11,721 nucleotides of DNA from Bryobacteraceae bacterium (GTDB lineage: Bacteria; Acidobacteriota; Terriglobia; Bryobacterales; Bryobacteraceae), in contig JAICMB010000053.1 in assembly GCA_025929455.1 (NCBI GenBank), positions 1 through 11,721 of the forward strand, read 5' to 3'. Below are positions 7,075 to 11,721 of the stretch, in pieces. The notes under the pieces are model-generated. The model did not search any database. It worked only from the letters and a program-made list of their open reading frames with translations, and had not been told where the DNA came from. Both the position numbers and the translations under genes were made by a program. The first letter of the stretch is position 1; every line of letters begins with the position of its first letter.

Positions 7075-8058
7075 TCAGGCGCGCTTCGTTCTCTTCGCCG
7101 CCTTGCGCGCCGACGTCTCCGTTGCCGCGGGCTTTGGCGGTGCCGTCTTGCGCATCGACGCCAGCGTCTTTTCAAGCGCCGCACTAATATCCACGACGTT
7201 CGACGCCGCTGCCGCTCGCTCCACCGGCGCGAGTTCCCTACCCTGCGCTTTGGCCTCGATGAGCGCCTGCAGACGCTCGCGGTAGCTGTCCTTGAACTTG
7301 CTGGGTTCAAACGGCGTCGCCAGCGCTTCAATCAAGGTGCGCGCCAGAGCGAGTTCGCGCGGTTGCACCATGCTCGTTTCCGTGCGGAACTCCTCGATAC
7401 TGCGCACCTCGTCCGGGAAAAACATCGTATGCGTCACGATGCCGGTACGCCCCGGGCGCAGAATCATGACGTGCTCGCGCCGGTGCATGGCGACCTGCGC
7501 CAGCGCCGCATAACCCGTCTCGCGCATGGCCGCCAACAGCAGCGCATACGCTTTCTCGCCGGCCTCCTCGGGTGAAAGATAATACGACGTCTCGAGAAAT
7601 ACAGGGTCGATTTCGGCAAAGCGCACGAACTCGATGATCTGCATTTCCGAAGCTGTGGCGGGCGCGATCTTTTTGAGATCCTCATCTTCGAGCACGACGT
7701 ACTGGTCGCGCCCGTACTCGTAACCCTTCACAATTTCGTTAGGCGCTACGGACCGCCGTTCTTCTCCGGCTATGTGCGCCTGGTGTACGCGCGCGACCGG
7801 CGGCGGAGGTGGAGCGGGTTCTTCTTCTTTGTGCGTACGCGGCGCGCCGGGCACCTTGAGTGCGGGTACCGGCGGAGAAGGCGCATCTTTCGAGCGCGGC
7901 TCCTCCACCAACTCGCGCCAATTGCGCGCAGGCGCGGGGCGTTCCGGGCGATAGAGTTGGTGCAGGCGCACGCGCTCCGCGCGCGCCGCGCGGTATAGGC
8001 GTACTGGGATGGAAACCAGGCCGAATGTCAGATGGCCCTTCCAAACGGTTGCAGCCAT
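7075..8058 (-). CDS. ku: Ku protein, bacterial NHEJ DNA-end binding, with proline-rich insertion
   Basis: This 327-residue protein should dimerise into a ring on DNA double-strand ends and recruit a ligase for non-homologous end joining. The N-terminus VWKGHLTFGLVSIPVRLY (5-22) is the hallmark of bacterial Ku. The core continues with EIVKGYEYGRDQYVVLEDEDL (108-128), then DPVFLETSYYLSPEEAGEKAY (151-171) and HRREHVMILRP (192-202). The lysine/arginine-rich tail (KAAKRTKRA, 319-327) is the DNA-binding extension seen in many bacterial Ku proteins. Residues about 37-90 are proline-rich (PSPPVP, PAPPPPP) and replace the short segment, often containing cysteines, that usually links the two core strands; no cysteine occurs anywhere. 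ATG 8058 places the Ku motif at the N-terminus; no strong Shine-Dalgarno is seen. It starts 43 bases after the DUF2520-like gene. No ligD lies in the window. Confidence 0.93.
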   Translation of the reverse strand: MAATVWKGHLTFGLVSIPVRLYRAARAERVRLHQLYRPERPAPARNWRELVEEPRSKDAPSPPVPALKVPGAPRTHKEEEPAPPPPPVARVHQAHIAGEERRSVAPNEIVKGYEYGRDQYVVLEDEDLKKIAPATASEMQIIEFVRFAEIDPVFLETSYYLSPEEAGEKAYALLLAAMRETGYAALAQVAMHRREHVMILRPGRTGIVTHTMFFPDEVRSIEEFRTETSMVQPRELALARTLIEALATPFEPSKFKDSYRERLQALIEAKAQGRELAPVERAAAASNVVDISAALEKTLASMRKTAPPKPAATETSARKAAKRTKRA

Positions 8059-8068
8059 ATACGTTAGA
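8056..8068 (-). promoter_or_regulatory. Start-proximal motif at ku, near-copy of the one at uvrB
   Basis: On the - strand the ku start reads TCTAACGTATATG, with the ATG at the 3' end. The uvrB start reads TCTAAAAGTATATG. Both also lack a clear Shine-Dalgarno. This could be a -10-like element close to the start codon, a shared translation signal, or chance. Confidence 0.25.
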
Positions 8069-8101
8069 GCGCCCCGGCAGCGCCTTAGTTACCCGCTCGA
8101 G

Positions 8102-8851
8102 TCAGTCCGCCGCGTTGTTGAAAGCCGCTGGAGCGCCGAAATACGCGCCATCGATGAGCGGTGCGTAGCCGCGCAGTACGTCGGCGGGCGGGCACATGTT
8201 GCGGCCGGACTTGAGATAGGCGTGCAGCGTGCGCTCCGCCTGCTTGTGGACAACGGAGGTAAACATGGGCGAGGAAATGCCCGCCGCTTTCAGGTGCTCG
8301 GCCGCCGCCACCAGCAGCGCGAACAGCAGCGGCCCCGTGCAGGCCTGCGCACTTAAAAAGTCGCGCTTGCCCGCGGAAGGGATCACTTCAACGCGCACCG
8401 TGTGCGTCTCTACAACACGGCGCGCCCAAGTGAGGGCGAGCCGGTCGCCCTCGGCAAGAAAGAGTTTTTCCCCGAATCCCGGTACGGGCATGATCGTGGC
8501 CGTGGATGCGCCGCATTGCGCCAGGCGCGTCATCTCGACCGACGAGAACTCGGTGCCGCACGCGACCACGGCTTTGCCGGTCCAGTCGATGCCGCAGCGT
8601 GCCAGCTCATCGAGCACGGCGCGAAGCTCCGGATCCGGAACGGCCACGAGTACGGCCGCCGTCCGCTCCAGATCGGCATAGCCGTCGGCGGGATACCCCG
8701 CGCGAAGCATATTGACGAAACGGCTGGCGAGGCGCCGCGAGGGCGCTTTCACCGGGCCGAGTAAACGGCGTAAATTCGCAAAACGTGTGAGCGGCGTGTC
8801 CGTTACGTTACCGGCGCTCACCAGTGCTAGTGGCTGCTGCGGCTTCGTCAT
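8102..8851 (-). CDS. Rossmann-like/DUF2520-type protein of unknown function
   Basis: This 249-residue protein has the layout of DUF2520 proteins, relatives of 6-phosphogluconate and F420-dependent NADP dehydrogenases. An N-terminal Rossmann half begins with strand LALVSAG (8-14), includes a later strand [12 protein letters not shown] (65-76) and reaches [12 protein letters not shown] (93-104). A helical C-terminal half includes [22 protein letters not shown] (170-191). The dinucleotide-binding loop is degenerate: GNVTDT replaces the usual GxGxxG, so cofactor binding is doubtful. Relatives are usually somewhat longer (about 280-300 residues). The ATG at 8851 lies inside the last codons of uvrB, giving a 44-base overlap; GTG at 8821-8819 is an alternative but would remove the first strand. 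It sits between uvrB and ku on one strand, so co-expression with DNA repair genes is likely though its role is unknown. Confidence 0.68.
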   Translation of the reverse strand: MTKPQQPLALVSAGNVTDTPLTRFANLRRLLGPVKAPSRRLASRFVNMLRAGYPADGYADLERTAAVLVAVPDPELRAVLDELARCGIDWTGKAVVACGTEFSSVEMTRLAQCGASTATIMPVPGFGEKLFLAEGDRLALTWARRVVETHTVRVEVIPSAGKRDFLSAQACTGPLLFALLVAAAEHLKAAGISSPMFTSVVHKQAERTLHAYLKSGRNMCPPADVLRGYAPLIDGAYFGAPAAFNNAAD

Positions 8852-10829
8852 AGATCTGGGAAGATTTCAGGGCCTTTACGCGGTCGCGAAGCTGCGCCGC
8901 TTTTTCAAATTCGAACTTCTTGGCCGCGTCGCGCATGGCGGTTTCAAGCTCCGCGATAAACCGCTCGCGCTGCTCGGCCGTCATCTCTTCGACCGGCTCC
9001 TCCGGTTCGAGCGGCACCGTTATGTAATCCGCTTCCGCAACGGCAACCAGGCTCATATCGATCGGCTTCACGATCGACTGCGGCGTGATGTGGTTCGCTT
9101 CGTTGTACTGCTCCTGGATGGCACGGCGGCGGTTGGTCTCGTCCATGGCGCGACGCATGCTGTCGGTGACCACATCAGCATACAGGATCGCGCGCCCGTT
9201 CAGGTTGCGTGCCGCGCGGCCGATGGTCTGAATCAGCGAGCCGCTCGACCGCAGAAAGCCTTCCTTATCGGCGTCGAGCACCGCCACCAGCGACACCTCC
9301 GGCAGATCCAGGCCTTCGCGCAGCAGGTTGACGCCGATCAGCACATCGTACTCGCCGCGCCGTAGGTCGCGCAGAATTTTGATGCGGTCCAGCGTGCTCA
9401 CTTCTGAGTGCAAGTACGCGCATGCGACGCCCGCTTCGCTGTAGTATTCGGCCAGGTCCTCCGCCATGCGCTTGGTCAGTGTCGTCACCAGCACGCGCTC
9501 GTTGCTTTCCGTGCGCAGACGGATCTCGTGCAGCAGATCGTCCACCTGTCCGCGAATGGGACGCACTTCCAGTTCGGGGTCGACCAGCCCTGTGGGCCGG
9601 ATAATCTGCTCCACGACAACGCCGGCCGACTTCGTTAGCTCGTACGGGCCCGGCGTTGCCGAAACGTACAACACCTGATTGACGCGGTTCTCAAACTCCT
9701 CGAACGTAAGCGGGCGATTGTCGCGCGCGCTGGGCAACCGGAAGCCATGCTCCACCAGCACATTTTTGCGGGAGCGGTCGCCGTGGTACATACCCTGCAG
9801 CTGCGGCACCGTCTGGTGGCTTTCGTCGATGAAGATGAGATGATCCTGAGGCAGATAGTCGAGCAGCGTGGGCGGGGCCTCGCCCGGCAGCCGGCCGGAG
9901 AAATGGCGCGAATAATTCTCGATCCCGTGGCAATAGCCGATGGTCCGGATCATCTCCAGATCGAACATGGTGCGCTGATATAAACGCTGCGCTTCGATCA
10001 ACTTGCCCTGCTGTTCAAGCTCCGCGTGCCACCACGTCAGCTCCGCCTCGATACTCTGAAGCGCCTGCTCGCGCGACTGCGGCGTCATTACATAGTGGGT
10101 TTTGGGGTAAATTGGTAGCCGCAAATATGTTTGGCGGACCTGCCCCAGCAGCGGATCGATCTGGCTGAGTGATTCCACCTCGTCGCCCCAGAGCTCGATG
10201 CGGTAGGCATAATCGTCGTAGGTGGGGAAGACCTCGATCACGTCCCCCCGCACGCGGAAGGTGCCGCGGCGGAAATCGCCGTCGTGCCGCTCGTACAGGA
10301 TCTCCACCAGCTTCGAAACGATCTGCTGCCGCGTGATCTTCTGCCCCTTTTCGAGCATCAGCAGCATGCCATAGTACGCTTCCGGCGAGCCGAGGCCGTA
10401 GATGCAGCTTACGCTGGCGACGATCACGCAATCGCGGCGCTCGAATAGCGATTTGGTCGCGGCCAGGCGCAGCTTGTCGAGCTCATCGTTGATTGTCGCT
10501 TCTTTCTCGATATAAACGTCGGCGGAAGCAATGTAGGCTTCCGGCTGATAGTACTCGTAATAGCTGACGAAGTACTCGACCGCGTTACCTGGAAAAAAGC
10601 TTCTAAACTCGTGATAAAGCTGTGCCGCGAGCGTCTTGTTGTGCGCCAGCACCAGCGCCGGCCGTCCGCACTTCTCGATGACCTTCGCCATCGTGAACGT
10701 TTTGCCGGAACCCGTTACACCCAGCAGCACCTGGTGCTTCTCCCCGTCGCGCATCCCGCGGTTGAGCTGATCGATGGCAGCCGCCTGGTCGCCCCGCGGG
10801 CGGTAGTCGACTGCCAGATTGAATCCCAT
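8808..10829 (-). CDS. uvrB: UvrABC system protein B (excinuclease subunit)
   Basis: This is a full-length UvrB of 673 residues (the E. coli protein is about the same). It is the cytoplasmic helicase-like subunit that verifies the lesion handed over by UvrA and positions UvrC for the cuts in nucleotide excision repair. Walker A is GVTGSGKT (37-44). The lesion-probing beta-hairpin with its tyrosines is [20 protein letters not shown] (89-108). The Walker B box IFIDESHQT is at 332-340, the Gly/Arg block [13 protein letters not shown] at 301-313, helicase motif [15 protein letters not shown] at 499-512 and motif [10 protein letters not shown] at 534-541. The UvrC/UvrA-contact UVR domain is at 622-656 ([16 protein letters not shown]). 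Every expected motif is intact. The start ATG 10829 gives the usual short N-terminal lead. It heads a run with the DUF2520-like gene (overlapping) and ku; no uvrA or uvrC is present. Confidence 0.98.
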   Translation of the reverse strand: MGFNLAVDYRPRGDQAAAIDQLNRGMRDGEKHQVLLGVTGSGKTFTMAKVIEKCGRPALVLAHNKTLAAQLYHEFRSFFPGNAVEYFVSYYEYYQPEAYIASADVYIEKEATINDELDKLRLAATKSLFERRDCVIVASVSCIYGLGSPEAYYGMLLMLEKGQKITRQQIVSKLVEILYERHDGDFRRGTFRVRGDVIEVFPTYDDYAYRIELWGDEVESLSQIDPLLGQVRQTYLRLPIYPKTHYVMTPQSREQALQSIEAELTWWHAELEQQGKLIEAQRLYQRTMFDLEMIRTIGYCHGIENYSRHFSGRLPGEAPPTLLDYLPQDHLIFIDESHQTVPQLQGMYHGDRSRKNVLVEHGFRLPSARDNRPLTFEEFENRVNQVLYVSATPGPYELTKSAGVVVEQIIRPTGLVDPELEVRPIRGQVDDLLHEIRLRTESNERVLVTTLTKRMAEDLAEYYSEAGVACAYLHSEVSTLDRIKILRDLRRGEYDVLIGVNLLREGLDLPEVSLVAVLDADKEGFLRSSGSLIQTIGRAARNLNGRAILYADVVTDSMRRAMDETNRRRAIQEQYNEANHITPQSIVKPIDMSLVAVAEADYITVPLEPEEPVEEMTAEQRERFIAELETAMRDAAKKFEFEKAAQLRDRVKALKSSQIYDEAAAATSTGERR

Positions 10830-10840
10830 ATACTTTTAGA
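10827..10840 (-). promoter_or_regulatory. Start-proximal motif at uvrB, near-copy of the one at ku
   Basis: On the - strand this is TCTAAAAGTATATG ending in the uvrB start codon. It matches the ku counterpart apart from one inserted base and one substitution. The TCTAAAAG part might serve as a -10 element for a very short leader; I could not pair it with a convincing -35. Confidence 0.25.
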
Positions 10841-10900
10841 TTCGTCCAGAGTGGGCCGGGGCGCAAAAACACGACGGCGGCGTTCTGTTCGAGTTCAAGT

Positions 10901-11721
10901 CTACGGCGCGCCGGCTTTGTTCAACAGTAGCTGAGCAAGTGCGAGTAACGCTTCGACTTTTTCTTGCGGGCTGCTAATCTGCCGCACGAATGTCACCGCA
11001 TCGGCTGTCCGGTCGGTCTGCAGCCAGGCGCCAAGAATCGAATTGGTCGCTTTCGGGTCGGCCGCCCTCCACAGATCCGCTGCTTTGCGAGCGGACCCGA
11101 GGTCGTGGATGCCGATCGCCGCCAATAGAATTCGATTGTAGGCCTCATCGCGGTAATGCACGCCGGCCGGTGCGCTCCAGAAGGGCATTGCCGGGGGACG
11201 AATTGGAAGATTTAGAGCCAGTTCGTTGGCCAGCGCCAAAGTCGTACCGGCGGTTGCAATCAAGCCGCCTTTGCCCTGAGCTGTCGCGATCCCTAAGGTG
11301 ACCAATACCCTCCCGAACGGGAGATCCCGCACGGATTTCACTGCTGCAATCGCGGCATCGAAATCCGCTTCCCCACGAGCGCTATCGCCTGCCCGCAACC
11401 AAGCGGCAGCCGCTGCCGTGAGCGCTTCCGCTTTGGCGAGCACGCAATCCGTGTCGACGCCGGGCATCGCCCTTGCAAATTGGTCGGCGCCGGCCGGTTG
11501 GCCGGCCTGGATGAAGATATGTTCGATGCTGGCAATGCCGATCGCTTTTTGAAACGGTGTCGACGCATGATCGACCATGCGCAGTATCCCGTCCCGATCG
11601 CGCGCCTCCATGCGGCCGAATAAAGTTGTCATGAACTCCCGGTCCGCCGCAGAGCGCTGTGCCGTCTCCTTCGGATCGTGGTACCTGAAGCCCTCAGTTG
11701 TGATTGGAAATGACGGAACCG
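10901..11721 (-). CDS. Alpha-helical repeat (TPR/HEAT-like) protein, 5' end outside the window
   Basis: The frame is open from the window edge to TAG (complement of 10901-10903), giving 272 visible residues. The ATG at 11632 is not a safe start, because in-frame sequence (ITTEGFRYHDPKETAQRSAA) continues upstream to base 11719; a weak GGGAG lies only 3 bases before that ATG. The protein is a string of amphipathic, alanine-rich helices in pairs, for example AKAEALTAAAAAWLRAG, then AYNRILLAAIGIHDLGSARKA, then KVEALLALAQLLLNK at the end. This suggests a helical solenoid of the TPR/HEAT type used for protein-protein contacts. No catalytic motif or membrane segment is visible. The gene is 71 bases upstream of uvrB on the same strand and may share its transcript, though nothing ties its function to repair. 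Confidence 0.65.
   Translation of the reverse strand, partial: VPSFPITTEGFRYHDPKETAQRSAADREFMTTLFGRMEARDRDGILRMVDHASTPFQKAIGIASIEHIFIQAGQPAGADQFARAMPGVDTDCVLAKAEALTAAAAAWLRAGDSARGEADFDAAIAAVKSVRDLPFGRVLVTLGIATAQGKGGLIATAGTTLALANELALNLPIRPPAMPFWSAPAGVHYRDEAYNRILLAAIGIHDLGSARKAADLWRAADPKATNSILGAWLQTDRTADAVTFVRQISSPQEKVEALLALAQLLLNKAGAP

Noticed and set aside
8712..9365. + strand frame of 217 residues opposite uvrB
   Set aside because: It is antisense to conserved UvrB helicase motifs and the UVR domain and has composition typical of a shadow frame.
10850..10900. Possible LexA-like box (GAAC repeats) upstream of uvrB
   Set aside because: On the - strand GAAC occurs in direct orientation without the inverted half-site a LexA operator needs, so there is no adequate support.

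Overview
The window looks like chromosomal DNA of an acidobacterium, most likely from the Bryobacteraceae/Solibacter group. This is an inference from gene content: a secreted SBBP beta-propeller protein with an N-terminal Ig-like domain, a Tat-exported CotA-like multicopper oxidase, a secreted DUF1080 hydrolase, a bacterial Ku and a HicB-like fragment, all in GC-rich DNA. No rRNA, tRNA, CRISPR array, insertion sequence or phage gene was seen, and no stretch over 300 bases lacks a gene.

Left part (1-3544, + strand): the C-terminal end of an unrecognised protein is followed by a gene for a secreted beta-propeller protein. That gene overlaps by one base (TAATG) a Tat-exported multicopper oxidase with all copper ligands. 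The two are probably translated together and both act outside the cytoplasm. Positions 3545-3689 hold a cluster of small inverted repeats between convergent genes.

Middle part (3690-6989): on the - strand lies a beta-barrel outer-membrane protein of the Phenol_MetA_deg type. Divergent from it is a + strand pair, a periplasmic DUF1080 (3-keto-disaccharide hydrolase) protein and, 5 bases later, a small lipoprotein. Directly behind the lipoprotein, on the - strand, is a HicB-type antitoxin fragment that keeps its start and ribosome binding site but loses the family's C-terminal part.

Right part (7075-11721, all - strand): in transcription order there is an alpha-helical repeat protein (open at the window edge), uvrB, a Rossmann/DUF2520-like protein that overlaps the end of uvrB by 44 bases, and ku. 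This joins nucleotide excision repair (UvrB) and non-homologous end joining (Ku) in one compact run, with an uncharacterised Rossmann protein between them. The Ku protein is unusual: it has no cysteine, and a proline-rich stretch sits where many bacterial Ku proteins carry a short cysteine-containing segment.

Most of the window is ordinary. The points most worth a second look are the atypical Ku, the uvrB-DUF2520-ku cluster with similar sequence next to the uvrB and ku starts, the truncated hicB abutting the lipoprotein gene, the possible frameshift at the start of the beta-propeller gene, and the hairpin cluster near 3.6 kb. I did not find convincing evidence for a wholly new system.
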